Shown piece after piece: positions 1-8,543 of a DNA stretch of 64,000 bases; positions within the stretch are counted from its first letter, which is position 1, and each line of letters opens with the position of its first letter. The stretch spans positions 3,224,001 through 3,288,000 of the forward strand of contig NZ_AP028055.1 of assembly GCF_040365225.1 (NCBI RefSeq), given 5' to 3'. Source of the stretch: Bacteroides sedimenti (lineage in GTDB: Bacteria; Bacteroidota; Bacteroidia; Bacteroidales; Bacteroidaceae). A program made the translations under genes and the position numbers. The notes under the pieces are model-generated. The model ran no database searches, was not told the DNA's origin, and worked only from the letters and a program-made list of their open reading frames with translations.

Positions 1-1737
1 AAAGTTAGAATCACTGATAATTTCTGGCAGCCTCGTCTCAAAACCCATGCTGCTGTCACCTTAAAGGCGTGCATTAATCAATGCGAGAACGAGACTCAAC
101 GCATAAAGAATTTCAGTATCGCTGCAGGGATGGAACAAGGTAAGTTCAAAGGTTTTTTTTATGATGATTCGGATTTATATAAAATGATAGAAGGTGCATC
201 TTATTCTTTAATGAATAATCCAAATCCTGAATTGGAAAATAAACTGGATAATATTATCTCAAAAATTGTAGGTGCTCAGTTAAAAGATGGGTATCTAATG
301 ACTTATTTCATTTTAGGAGATCTAAATAAGCGATGGACCGACATGGATAAGCATGAAATGTATTGTTGTGGTCATTTAATTGAAGCTGGAATTGCGTATT
401 ATAATGCAACGGGGAAAAGGTCATTGCTTGATGTCGCTATAAAATATGCCAATCATATTGATTCTGTTTTTGGCCCAGGTAAACGCGACTGGGTTCCCGG
501 TCATCCGGAAATTGAGCTTGCTTTGATAAAGCTATATCGTGTTACAAATGAAAATAAATATCTAAAACTGGCAAACTGGTTGTTGGAAGAGCGCGGTCAT
601 AACAAAGGAACTTGGGATCCAGCAGATAAGGATTATTATCAGGACCTTAAACCTGTTAAAGAACTTTCCAAGATCAGTGGACATGCAGTTCGGGCAATGT
701 ACTTGTTTACCGGTATGGCCGATTTAACTTCAATTACATCGGATACAAATTATATACAAGCTTTAGATCGCTTGTGGAATGATGTTGTTTATACTAAAAT
801 GTATTTAACAGGCGGAATTGGTTCATCACGTAAGAATGAAGGATTTACTGAGGATTATGACCTGCCGAATGAAGAAGCATACTGTGAAACATGCGCTTCC
901 GTTGGCATGGTCTTTTGGAACCAACGAATGAATATGTTGAGAGGAGACGGCAAATATGAAGATATTCTGGAAAGATCACTGTATAATGGAGCACTTGCAG
1001 GCACTTCTCTTTCAGGAGATCATTTCTTTTATGTGAATCCCCTGGCTTCTTCAGGCAATCACCATCGCAAACCATGGTACGGAACTGCATGTTGCCCAAG
1101 CCAGATATCTCGTTTATTACCTTCAATAGGTAATTATATTTATGCAACATCTAATGATGCTGTATGGGTTAATCTTTATATTGGAAGTGAAACAATAATC
1201 CCAATCAGGGGTAATAATATTAAGTTTATACAAACTACTGATTATCCCTGGAACGGCGATGTTCAAATTAAAATAGAGACAGAACAGAAAACTCCTTTCT
1301 CTGTAAAGTTGCGTGTGCCTGGATGGTGTAAGAATTACTCACTATTAGTAAATGGCAAACGTGTAAATGCCCAAAATGATAAACAGTACTTATTGATTAA
1401 ACGTACCTGGAAATCAGGAGATATTATTCAATTTTCAATGGATATGCCTGTTGAAGTCGTTGAAGCAGATCCCCGCGTAAAAGCAAATATAGGAAAAAGG
1501 GCTTTGCAGCGTGGCCCCATAGTATATTGTTTGGAAGAATGTGACAATCCCGATTTTGTCAATTGTCGGCTTTCTAAGCAAACAACCTATACGTCTGTTT
1601 TTAATAAAGAGTTGTTAGGTGGTGTGGCAACTATCTCTGCTACAAATAAAGACAATACATATCATTTCGTACCATATTATGCATGGGATAATCGAAAACC
1701 TGGTAAGATGAAAGTATGGGTTGATTATAAAGAATAA
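1..1737 (+). CDS. GH127 beta-L-arabinofuranosidase, 5' partial
   Basis: The reading frame is open from base 1, so the gene begins before the window; the first internal ATG is at 130, but the residues before it (NFWQPRL, then a Cys-rich helix) already match the GH127 N-terminus. The enzyme should hydrolyse terminal beta-L-arabinofuranosyl residues in a secreted or periplasmic setting. Visible family signatures are the Glu-Thr-Cys motif encoded at 886-894 and the Cys-Cys pair at 1090-1095. In the characterised enzyme HypBA1 these correspond to zinc ligands and the cysteine nucleophile, so the active site looks intact. A C-terminal beta-sandwich follows (from about 1190). It lies 27 bp before the next gene, suggesting an operon with the FGE-like protein and the epimerase. 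GH127 is a fairly confident family call; the exact substrate is inferred. Confidence 0.9.
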   Translation, partial: KVRITDNFWQPRLKTHAAVTLKACINQCENETQRIKNFSIAAGMEQGKFKGFFYDDSDLYKMIEGASYSLMNNPNPELENKLDNIISKIVGAQLKDGYLMTYFILGDLNKRWTDMDKHEMYCCGHLIEAGIAYYNATGKRSLLDVAIKYANHIDSVFGPGKRDWVPGHPEIELALIKLYRVTNENKYLKLANWLLEERGHNKGTWDPADKDYYQDLKPVKELSKISGHAVRAMYLFTGMADLTSITSDTNYIQALDRLWNDVVYTKMYLTGGIGSSRKNEGFTEDYDLPNEEAYCETCASVGMVFWNQRMNMLRGDGKYEDILERSLYNGALAGTSLSGDHFFYVNPLASSGNHHRKPWYGTACCPSQISRLLPSIGNYIYATSNDAVWVNLYIGSETIIPIRGNNIKFIQTTDYPWNGDVQIKIETEQKTPFSVKLRVPGWCKNYSLLVNGKRVNAQNDKQYLLIKRTWKSGDIIQFSMDMPVEVVEADPRVKANIGKRALQRGPIVYCLEECDNPDFVNCRLSKQTTYTSVFNKELLGGVATISATNKDNTYHFVPYYAWDNRKPGKMKVWVDYKE

Positions 1738-1764
1738 TTTAACATCGATATTAAGAAGAATATT

Positions 1765-4700
1765 ATGAAATTAAGAATATTGATATTTGTTTTTTCCCTT
1801 TTATCTTTGTCCGAAGTCTGCAATTCACAGGCTTTAAAGGCCGTCAGGGTTTCTACTTCAGAAAATAAAGGTTTACAAATTGTTAATTTCAATGGCTTTC
1901 AACAGCCAGGTTATGATTTACCCTTAATATCGGTTCGCATTAATGGGGAATGTTGCTCTTCGCTGAATGCTCGTCCTGCGGATAATGAAAAAGCTGTGTT
2001 AAAAGGGAAGCTGGCATTGTCTGCTGATAATATTAAGCCCTTAAGAACAGGCGGAATTGTTTTACAATTAAGCATCCGAAATATTTCATCAGATACTATA
2101 ACCGTTTCAAATATCGTGCCTTTCGGAGAGTCAAACCGTCACGTGTATTTAACTTCCTGGGATAAAGGTGATCCGCTTTCCCGTGCTTTTATTTTCAGGC
2201 CCGGATATAGCCCTGCGAATGTAACTTTGCCCGATAATTCTTGGGGAATAGGGTTGGGAATCGTTGATGTTGATAATGGCAGCTCAGTGGTGTCATTAAG
2301 TAAAATTGACAAGCAGGCCTCTGAACGGATCTCTGCTCGCCGTTTTGAAACAATTATGTATCCGGGTGCAAATCTTGTTTACTCGATATGGATGGATTCT
2401 TACATTGGAAGATGGCAGGAAGGATTACGGCTGATGTTCCAGAAAAATATGTTGTTTGACGTAGAACCTGGTACTTTTGATAACACATTGTATGAAAGAG
2501 AAGACTTGAAATGGGTGCGACACGGTTATGTTGGTCACTTTGTATCTGCCTGGCATAATTATTTTTATAATAATCAGACGAATGCATATACATTTGATGA
2601 TTTTTCGCATAAGACACAACAACTCTACGGAGGCGACGATTATATGATATTATGGACTGGTTTCCCTGTCCTGGGGCTTGATCAACGGAATCAATGGGAT
2701 CTAGTACGATCTCTTCCTGGAGGAGTTAAGAAATTGAAGGCGATTTCTGATGAAGGATTAAAACATGGTATGCACCTGATGTCTAACTATACGCCCTGGG
2801 ATCTTCCTGCATCTCAAGATCAGATATTCAATTCAACCCGATATGAAAATCCAATAGATGGCTTAGGCCGTATTTCTCAGGAAGTCGGTTTTTGGGGAAC
2901 TATGTTTGATACACGAAGCGAATCAGGGAAGTGGTTTCAAAATGGAATTGATCGCTATCGTAAAGGATTTGCAATTTTCCCTGAAGGAATGTGCGTGCCG
3001 GCGGATATGCAGAATTGTGTGATTGGCCGAACTCATGCAGCTATAGAGTATGCTCCTTTTCTTAATCTGAACAGATTGATTAAACCTGATTTTTGTATCT
3101 ATCGACAAGCTGTAATTGAAAAAGATAACCCAAGACGAGATGCTGCTTTGTCTTTCTTTAATGGTCATGGGGTGGAATATCATCTTTATATGCCTCTTTC
3201 TTTAGACTGGCTGCAGGAACTCTATGAATTTACTGGTCGAACGGTAAGGATACTGCGTGAAAATACAGATAACTTTTCTGAACCGGGGTGGATACCTTTG
3301 ATTCCTACAACTACAGATAGCATTTGGGTAAATGAATGGCCCGGTGTTAATAAAACAATTTACACAATATATAGCCTGAAACCAGAAGGATATAACGACT
3401 ACTTATTTGAAGTTCCAGCTGATACTGGATGGCATTATATAGATCTGTGGCACCATAAAGAATTAACTCCCAAACGTGCAGGATCGAAGTTCTTAATTAA
3501 AGCTAATTTAGATCCTTTCCCGAAAAAATATCTTGGAACTCGTTCCGAGGCAAATGTAGAAGCTATTGCCCGTTTCAGGAGTTGGTTGCTTATTGAGAAG
3601 AAAGGAATAAATATATCAATTCAATCTCCAAAAGGAAAAGAACTAAAGATATGGCATGGTAGCCCGAAATATGATAAGCAACCCGTGTTTGTCTCAAATA
3701 CGGATAAATCCATTTTAATATCGGAAGTAAAACTAAGAGAGAACGGATTCAAAGGCGATTTAGTTATTCAGCTTTTCGATGGGAAGCAACTAATTGATGA
3801 GAGAGTTCTTCAAGGAACACTGAGCGCAGGCAAAGAGGTACCAATAGAATACTTTTCTTTATCTAAAGGACTTACCTCTTATTCAGGAAAAGGAATGGAG
3901 GCTCAGTTATTGCGTGAACAGGATTTGCTAACCGTTAAGATGAAAGATGCTGATGAAATAGTTATTTCCTTGAAGGACCGAAAGAATTTTAAACCGATCA
4001 TTTTGAGAGAACCTTCTAAAACATTCCGCACATTAGAAACTTTTGACCGTTATGAGGGAGACTTTGTGATCATTGCCCGGAAAAACAATGTTGTTGTAGA
4101 CAGTACAAATCTGAATATGCCTTATGGATACCCGAGATTGGCATCAAAAGAGGAAACAACTGACTTGGCTAAATCTGCTTCTCAGGAAATGGTATATGTA
4201 CCTGGCGGAAAGTTCCGTTTTATTGCTAAACATATTGGCGATTGGATGATTAAATATCCGGTAGAAGATACTGCGAAAGTGTTTTCGGTAAAATCCTTTT
4301 ATATGGATAAGCATCCGGTGACAAACGTTCAGTACAAACAATTCATGGAGGCTACCCATTATCAGCCTAAAGACACTGAAAACTTCCTGAAGCATTGGGA
4401 AAATGGAAAAATTGCGCCTGGGGAAGAAAACAATCCTGTGACATTTGTTTCGTATGAGGATGCTAAAGCATACGCCAAATGGGTAGGTAAACGTTTGCCA
4501 ACTGAAAAAGAATGGCAGTATGCTGCTCAGGGTGAAGATGGTCGATTGTATCCGTGGGGAGATAAGATGGATTCTTTAAAGTGCAATACAGGCAATGGTC
4601 GATTAGATTGCATTGGAAAATATCCCCAAGGAGCAAATCAATTGGGAATTGAAGAACTTACCGGATCAGTATGGCAAATGACAAATGATTTATATAGTAA

Positions 4701-4878
4701 TACATGTGTGGATTTCATTATTCTTAAAGGTGGTTCTTATTTTACTCCTCGGTCTAGTTGGTGGTACGTAACCGGAGGTGCATTGCCTTTGACTTTCCGC
4801 CAGCAGTGGCTTCGTGTTTCCCAGGGGTATGAAAGGAATGCCACGGTTGGTTTCCGGCTGGTAAAGGATGCCAATTAG
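1765..4878 (+). CDS. Secreted protein with putative TIM-barrel hydrolase region and C-terminal FGE/SUMF1-like domain
   Basis: A 1037-residue protein with an N-terminal signal peptide (about residues 1-21). Residues 22-240 look like a beta-rich domain. Residues 250-520 have alternating strand/helix character with many acidic and aromatic motifs (GGDDYMILWTG, GLDQRNQW, FPEGMCVPADMQ) that resemble a glycoside-hydrolase barrel, although I cannot assign a family. Residues 520-800 are beta-rich. Residues about 807-1037 form a formylglycine-generating-enzyme-like domain (MVYVPGGKF, FYMDKHPVTNVQYKQF, RLPTEKEWQYAA, GSVWQM, GGSY, VGFRLV). The paired catalytic cysteines of true FGE near the C-terminus are not seen, so sulfatase activation is unlikely and the domain may bind carbohydrate or have a structural role. 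The position between GH127 and an aldose epimerase supports a job in arabinose-containing glycan breakdown. Function is otherwise unknown. Confidence 0.75.
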   Translation: MKLRILIFVFSLLSLSEVCNSQALKAVRVSTSENKGLQIVNFNGFQQPGYDLPLISVRINGECCSSLNARPADNEKAVLKGKLALSADNIKPLRTGGIVLQLSIRNISSDTITVSNIVPFGESNRHVYLTSWDKGDPLSRAFIFRPGYSPANVTLPDNSWGIGLGIVDVDNGSSVVSLSKIDKQASERISARRFETIMYPGANLVYSIWMDSYIGRWQEGLRLMFQKNMLFDVEPGTFDNTLYEREDLKWVRHGYVGHFVSAWHNYFYNNQTNAYTFDDFSHKTQQLYGGDDYMILWTGFPVLGLDQRNQWDLVRSLPGGVKKLKAISDEGLKHGMHLMSNYTPWDLPASQDQIFNSTRYENPIDGLGRISQEVGFWGTMFDTRSESGKWFQNGIDRYRKGFAIFPEGMCVPADMQNCVIGRTHAAIEYAPFLNLNRLIKPDFCIYRQAVIEKDNPRRDAALSFFNGHGVEYHLYMPLSLDWLQELYEFTGRTVRILRENTDNFSEPGWIPLIPTTTDSIWVNEWPGVNKTIYTIYSLKPEGYNDYLFEVPADTGWHYIDLWHHKELTPKRAGSKFLIKANLDPFPKKYLGTRSEANVEAIARFRSWLLIEKKGINISIQSPKGKELKIWHGSPKYDKQPVFVSNTDKSILISEVKLRENGFKGDLVIQLFDGKQLIDERVLQGTLSAGKEVPIEYFSLSKGLTSYSGKGMEAQLLREQDLLTVKMKDADEIVISLKDRKNFKPIILREPSKTFRTLETFDRYEGDFVIIARKNNVVVDSTNLNMPYGYPRLASKEETTDLAKSASQEMVYVPGGKFRFIAKHIGDWMIKYPVEDTAKVFSVKSFYMDKHPVTNVQYKQFMEATHYQPKDTENFLKHWENGKIAPGEENNPVTFVSYEDAKAYAKWVGKRLPTEKEWQYAAQGEDGRLYPWGDKMDSLKCNTGNGRLDCIGKYPQGANQLGIEELTGSVWQMTNDLYSNTCVDFIILKGGSYFTPRSSWWYVTGGALPLTFRQQWLRVSQGYERNATVGFRLVKDAN

Positions 4879-4947
4879 TCGATCCACAAATTGGCTTCCT
4901 AAAATCCTCCTAAAAAGAAAAAATAATAGATTTAAAAGCTTAATAAC

Positions 4948-6087
4948 ATGAAGAAACTAGGATTAATTATCGGGATTATCTTATTTGTTAGTTGTTCCGC
5001 CAATAGAAAGGGAGCCGGATTTATTTCGGATTCCGGTTTGAAGCAAAGTAATTTTCAGACAGTGGTAAATGGCAAGAAAGTCTCTTTATATGTTCTGAAG
5101 AATAAGAATAAAATGGAAGTGTGTCTGACAAACTTTGGAGGACGTATTGTTTCAATCATGGTGCCTGACAAAGAAGGGAAAATGAGAGACGTTGTTTTGG
5201 GTTTCGATTCTATTCAGGATTATATTAAATATCCAACTGATTTCGGAGCAAGCATCGGTCGTTATGCCAACCGTATAAACAAAGGGCAGATTACCATAGA
5301 CGGAGTGAAATATCAACTGCCTCAAAATAACTTCGGGCACTGTCTGCATGGAGGTTTTAAAGGTTTTCAGTATCAGATTTACGATGCCAGGCAAATTAAT
5401 GACCAGAAGATTGAATTTAGCTATTTATCCAAGGATATGGAAGAAGGATTTCCAGGTAGTCTGACTTGTAAGGTTACTTTTACCCTGACTGACGACAATG
5501 CAATTGATATCCAGTATGAAGCAACGACCGATAAGAAAACAGTCGTGAATATGACAAATCACGCTTACTTCAATCTGGACGGTGATCCTTCTAAGTCAAA
5601 TTCCGACTATTTATTGACGATTAATGCAGATTCGTATACTCCGGTTGACAGTACCTTTATGACCACCGGGGAAATCCTTCCGGTAAAGGGCACAGATATG
5701 GATTTCAGAGTTCCGACAGCTATTGGAACCAGAATTAATGATACCAGTTTTGTACAGCTTAAGAATGGTCATGGTTATGATCATAACTGGGTGCTGAATA
5801 CAAAAGGGGATATTACCAGGAAGTGTGCTTCGTTAAAATCGCCCAAAACTGGAATTGTTTTAAACGTGTTTACCAATGAACCGGGAATTCAGGTTTATGC
5901 GGGTAATTTCCTTGATGGAACATTAACAGGAAAAAAAGGAATTACTTATAAGAAGCGTGCTTCTGTATGTCTGGAAACACAGAAGTATCCTGATACGCCC
6001 AATAAGCCAAACTGGCCTTCTGCTTTGCTTAAGCCAGGAGAGAAATATTTTAGTCATTGCATATATAAATTCTCTGTAGAACATTAG
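4948..6087 (+). CDS. galM: Aldose 1-epimerase, lipoprotein
   Basis: A 379-residue GalM-family mutarotase that interconverts alpha and beta anomers of aldoses. The N-terminus carries a short hydrophobic stretch ending in a lipobox-like VSCS (Cys at about residue 16), so it is probably a periplasm-facing lipoprotein, unlike cytoplasmic GalM. Family motifs are visible: NFGGRIVSI, GFDSIQDY, ASIGRYANRI, GHCLHGG, MTNHAYFNLDG (containing the conserved catalytic His), GYDHNWVL and the C-terminal CLETQKYPDTPN with the catalytic Glu. It follows the FGE-like gene by 69 bp in the same direction and is followed by a strong terminator, so it is the last gene of the arabinose-linked unit. Activity on arabinose versus galactose cannot be read from sequence. 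Confidence 0.9.
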   Translation: MKKLGLIIGIILFVSCSANRKGAGFISDSGLKQSNFQTVVNGKKVSLYVLKNKNKMEVCLTNFGGRIVSIMVPDKEGKMRDVVLGFDSIQDYIKYPTDFGASIGRYANRINKGQITIDGVKYQLPQNNFGHCLHGGFKGFQYQIYDARQINDQKIEFSYLSKDMEEGFPGSLTCKVTFTLTDDNAIDIQYEATTDKKTVVNMTNHAYFNLDGDPSKSNSDYLLTINADSYTPVDSTFMTTGEILPVKGTDMDFRVPTAIGTRINDTSFVQLKNGHGYDHNWVLNTKGDITRKCASLKSPKTGIVLNVFTNEPGIQVYAGNFLDGTLTGKKGITYKKRASVCLETQKYPDTPNKPNWPSALLKPGEKYFSHCIYKFSVEH

Positions 6088-6121
6088 TTTAACTCCCTAA
6101 CTGCTTTTATTTTTAGTTAAT

Positions 6122-6178
6122 GCACCGTTCTTTCAAATTGCTCTTATTAGGAGGCTTTTGATTGAACGGTGCTTTTTT
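6122..6178 (+). terminator. Rho-independent terminator after galM
   Basis: Arms gcaccgttc (6122-6130) and gaacggtgc (6164-6172) pair perfectly and can be extended inward by tttcaa/ttgatt. Six T residues follow. It closes the GH127-galM transcription unit. Confidence 0.85.
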
Positions 6179-6273
6179 ATGCCTGATAAATACGGGATGT
6201 GATAGATCAACTATTGCGATATAACAGGCATTGCCGGGAATATATTTGTATCTCGCCCCGACAGATTAGTAAA

Positions 6274-6354
6274 CTCTTGTACAAAACAATGCATTCTTCT
6301 GTACAGAACAATTAATTCTCTTGTACAAAAGAATTAATTGTTTTGTACAAGAGA
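6274..6354. repeat. Array of four GTAC-centred palindromic units, exact 22-bp period
   Basis: GTAC cores start at 6279, 6301, 6323 and 6345, each 22 bp apart. Each core sits in a short palindrome (ttGTACaa, ctGTACag). The outer two units are exact inverted copies (ctcttgtacaaaacaat and attgttttgtacaagag), making the whole array dyad-symmetric. It lies between the galM terminator and the end of the flx operon, away from any obvious promoter. Similar arrays occur at 50606-50680 and, with a 23-bp period, at 21484-21570. Function unknown. Confidence 0.8.
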
Positions 6355-6562
6355 AATTAAACTCATAGAGTCAGATTTATTTTTTGATTAGTAGTTTCTC
6401 GATTTTGCGTCAGTAGCTGTGGGGATTATATGCCGGTTCTGTTTTTTGCATTTAACATTGTGGTTGCCATCACCTTGTAGGTTGACAAACAGCTTGTTCG
6501 TGGAAAAGAAAGATGAGACGTGCAAAAATGAGAATAGCGTTGACTGTCAGGGTACAGTGCCA

Positions 6563-6600
6563 ATAAAAAATCGGAGACAATGTTGCCACTGTCTCCGATT
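6563..6600 (-). terminator. Rho-independent terminator of the hdr-flx operon
   Basis: Eleven-base arms aatcggagaca (6569-6579) and tgtctccgatt (6590-6600) are separated by 10 nt. On the minus strand the hairpin is followed by a run of T (complement of 6563-6568), placing a terminator about 90 nt after the flxA stop. Confidence 0.85.
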
Positions 6601-6687
6601 ATCATTATATCGCTTAATCAATTAACACTCTTCCGGGTGAATCATGATGAATCTGGATTGCATTCTTCCGAGTGTTTCCTAAATAGA

Positions 6688-7530
6688 TTAATACTCTTCT
6701 GCAGGAATGCTGTTTAATTGCTTCTTGCTGAACACAGGTCCGTCCTTACAAACGTAGAGTTTTCCCACGTTGCAACGGCCACATTTCCCAACCCCGCACT
6801 TCATTCGGTTTTCCAGGGTGGTGTATATCTGGTCGTCCTTGAAGCCCAGCTTGGCAAGTACCGGGAAGGTAAACTTAATCATGATGGGAGGGCCGCAAAC
6901 AATGACGATGGTATTTTCGGGAGATGGCGCTACCTTCTCCACAATTGCGGGTACAAAGCCAATCTCACCTTTCCAGTCGGGCGTTTCACCTCCGGGGTCT
7001 ACGGTTGTTACAAGGTTCACGTCCGGACGCTCTTCCCACTCATTTAATTCATGCTTATAAACCAGGTCGTTAACCGATTTGGCTCCGTAAACAATGGTGA
7101 TGTCCTTGAAGTTTTCACGCAGGTCGAGTGAGTTCCAGATGACGCATCGCATGGGCGGCAGGGCGATACCTCCGGCAATGAATACCAGATTTTTCCCTTT
7201 CCATTCGTCGATGGGAAAGGTGTTGCCAAAAGGTCCGCGGAATCCCATGGTGCTGCCTTCCTCTAGTTTGGACAGTCCGGTGGTTACTCTTCCGGTTTCA
7301 CGGAAGGTGCATTCTATGTATCCTTTACGGGTGGGAGAGGAGGCGATGCAGAAGGTTGATTCTCCCTCGCCGAAAGCGGAATACTCTCCGAATTGACCCG
7401 CTTTGAAATTAAAGGCATCTGCCTCTTCCTCATTTTGGAATTTCAGTCTGAATGTTCTCACACCCGGAGCTTCATTGATAATCTTGTCAATGGTCATCAG
7501 GTATGGTAGATAGATATTTTGTTCGCTCAT
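6688..7530 (-). CDS. flxA: FAD/NAD(P)H-binding oxidoreductase subunit, FlxA/AsrB/HydG-like
   Basis: A 280-residue cytoplasmic flavoprotein of the ferredoxin-NADP reductase / PyrK-like type. The N-terminal beta-barrel carries a flavin motif (GQFGEYSAFG) and TFCIASSP; the NAD(P)-binding half has FIAGGIALPPMRCV and VIVCGPPIMIKF. The C-terminus has four cysteines in CGVGKCGRCNVGKLYVC, which would bind a [2Fe-2S] cluster. Its start overlaps the stop of the upstream iron-sulfur gene by 4 bp (ATGA), consistent with translational coupling. In the FlxABCD-HdrABC complexes known from sulfate reducers and other anaerobes, this subunit oxidises NADH and passes electrons to the iron-sulfur subunits. Alternative: the AsrB subunit of anaerobic sulfite reductase, but AsrC is absent and hdrABC genes are present. 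Confidence 0.8.
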   Translation of the reverse strand: MSEQNIYLPYLMTIDKIINEAPGVRTFRLKFQNEEEADAFNFKAGQFGEYSAFGEGESTFCIASSPTRKGYIECTFRETGRVTTGLSKLEEGSTMGFRGPFGNTFPIDEWKGKNLVFIAGGIALPPMRCVIWNSLDLRENFKDITIVYGAKSVNDLVYKHELNEWEERPDVNLVTTVDPGGETPDWKGEIGFVPAIVEKVAPSPENTIVIVCGPPIMIKFTFPVLAKLGFKDDQIYTTLENRMKCGVGKCGRCNVGKLYVCKDGPVFSKKQLNSIPAEEY

Positions 7531-8537
7531 TTTTTTGCAATTGAAATTAGGTGTTCAAGTATATTCATATCAACCGGACAGGCGCGAGAACAGCGGCCGC
7601 AGCCGGTACAACCCAGTACGCTGAGGCGGTCGGGCATGTAAGAAAACTTATGCAAGATGCGCTGACGCCAACGCTGGCTCTGTACGGCGCGGGGATTGTG
7701 CCCCGAAGTGTGCAGGGTGAACAGGGAGAATCCGCAGGCATCCCAGCAGCGAATGCGTTTTCCTTTCGAACCGTGTGCATCTTCTTGGATATCGAAGCAG
7801 GCACAGGTGGGACAGACAAACGCGCATGCGCCGCAACCCAGACAACGTTCCGACTGCTCTTTCCAAACCGGACTGTCGAAGGCTGTTGCCAGACGGGCTT
7901 TTATCTCTTCCACATCAAACACCTTTGGCACATCAACCAGGTATTTCGACTTGTCTTCTCCTTTGTCTTTCTCAAAGGCAGAGACAGCCAGCTGTATCAG
8001 TGCTTCACCTTTGGGAGTGAGAATCTCAACAATGGCACCGCCTTCGGGCATCATGGTAAGCTGCACGTCGCTTCCGGCAGTATTGCCGGGACCGCCATTC
8101 ACACTGGTGCAGAAGCAACTGTTGTCTGCCTTGGCGCAACTGAAAGTGACAAGGGTGGTCTTCTCCAGGTGGGTGTTGTATAATTTATCCTTGTAATCCC
8201 AGTTGAAGATAGCGGTGAGGGGCTTGAAGCCTGCCGCGTCGCAAGGATGAACCTTCCAGAGCACAGTCTCTTTCACGGCGTCGGGATTGAAATCCTCTAC
8301 CGCCACTTTGCCATTTTCCTTCTCGAAAGAGAATAGCACCTCTGCCCGAGGGAATACGGATGATTTGATGGATTGAGTGGTTTGAATGTAATCCTCGGCC
8401 ACTTCGCTTAACGCCTGCACTCTTTTAAACTCAACCTGTCCGCGCTCCCTGACCGGTGCATAGACACGTTTCCCGCTTTTTACAATCTGGCTGAACCATT
8501 CATTCAGTCCTTCTTTGCTGATATATTTTATTTCCAT
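7527..8537 (-). CDS. 4Fe-4S dicluster subunit, AsrA/HydB-like (Flx complex)
   Basis: A 336-residue soluble iron-sulfur protein. The C-terminal half has two ferredoxin-type motifs, CLGCGACAFVCPTC and CTGCGRCSRACP, each able to hold a [4Fe-4S] cluster. The N-terminal half resembles the AsrA / hydrogenase beta-subunit family, with a central Cys group (FSCAKADNSCFC). It would carry electrons between the FAD subunit and the HdrA/MvhD-like module. It lies between two other Flx genes, overlapping flxA by 4 bp and 6 bp downstream of the next iron-sulfur gene. Published naming of FlxB and FlxC differs by species, so no symbol is given. Confidence 0.78.
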   Translation of the reverse strand: MEIKYISKEGLNEWFSQIVKSGKRVYAPVRERGQVEFKRVQALSEVAEDYIQTTQSIKSSVFPRAEVLFSFEKENGKVAVEDFNPDAVKETVLWKVHPCDAAGFKPLTAIFNWDYKDKLYNTHLEKTTLVTFSCAKADNSCFCTSVNGGPGNTAGSDVQLTMMPEGGAIVEILTPKGEALIQLAVSAFEKDKGEDKSKYLVDVPKVFDVEEIKARLATAFDSPVWKEQSERCLGCGACAFVCPTCACFDIQEDAHGSKGKRIRCWDACGFSLFTLHTSGHNPRAVQSQRWRQRILHKFSYMPDRLSVLGCTGCGRCSRACPVDMNILEHLISIAKK

Positions 8538-8543
8538 GGCTCC

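Larger units (their letters stand above)
6088..6687. other. 600-bp intergenic region between convergent units
   Basis: It holds the galM terminator (6122-6178), the GTAC array (6274-6354) and the minus-strand flx terminator (6563-6600). The open frame at 6419-6625 has no family resemblance and overlaps the terminator, so I do not call it a gene. Nothing else is recognised. Confidence 0.7.

Noticed and set aside
1765..4878. Calling the FGE-like protein a sulfatase-maturing enzyme
   Set aside because: The catalytic cysteine pair is not present and no sulfatase gene is nearby.
6274..6354. CRISPR array interpretation of the GTAC repeats
   Set aside because: Units are only 22-23 bp including the variable part, there are no separate repeat and spacer sizes, and no cas genes are nearby.
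6419..6625. 68-codon open frame between galM and flxA
   Set aside because: It runs through the minus-strand terminator hairpin, has no recognisable similarity and no promoter.
7551..8196. Long open frames on the plus strand opposite the Flx iron-sulfur gene (for example 7551-8183, 7696-8196)
   Set aside because: They lie wholly opposite a well-supported gene in a GC-rich stretch where stops are rare, show no family motif and have no start context.
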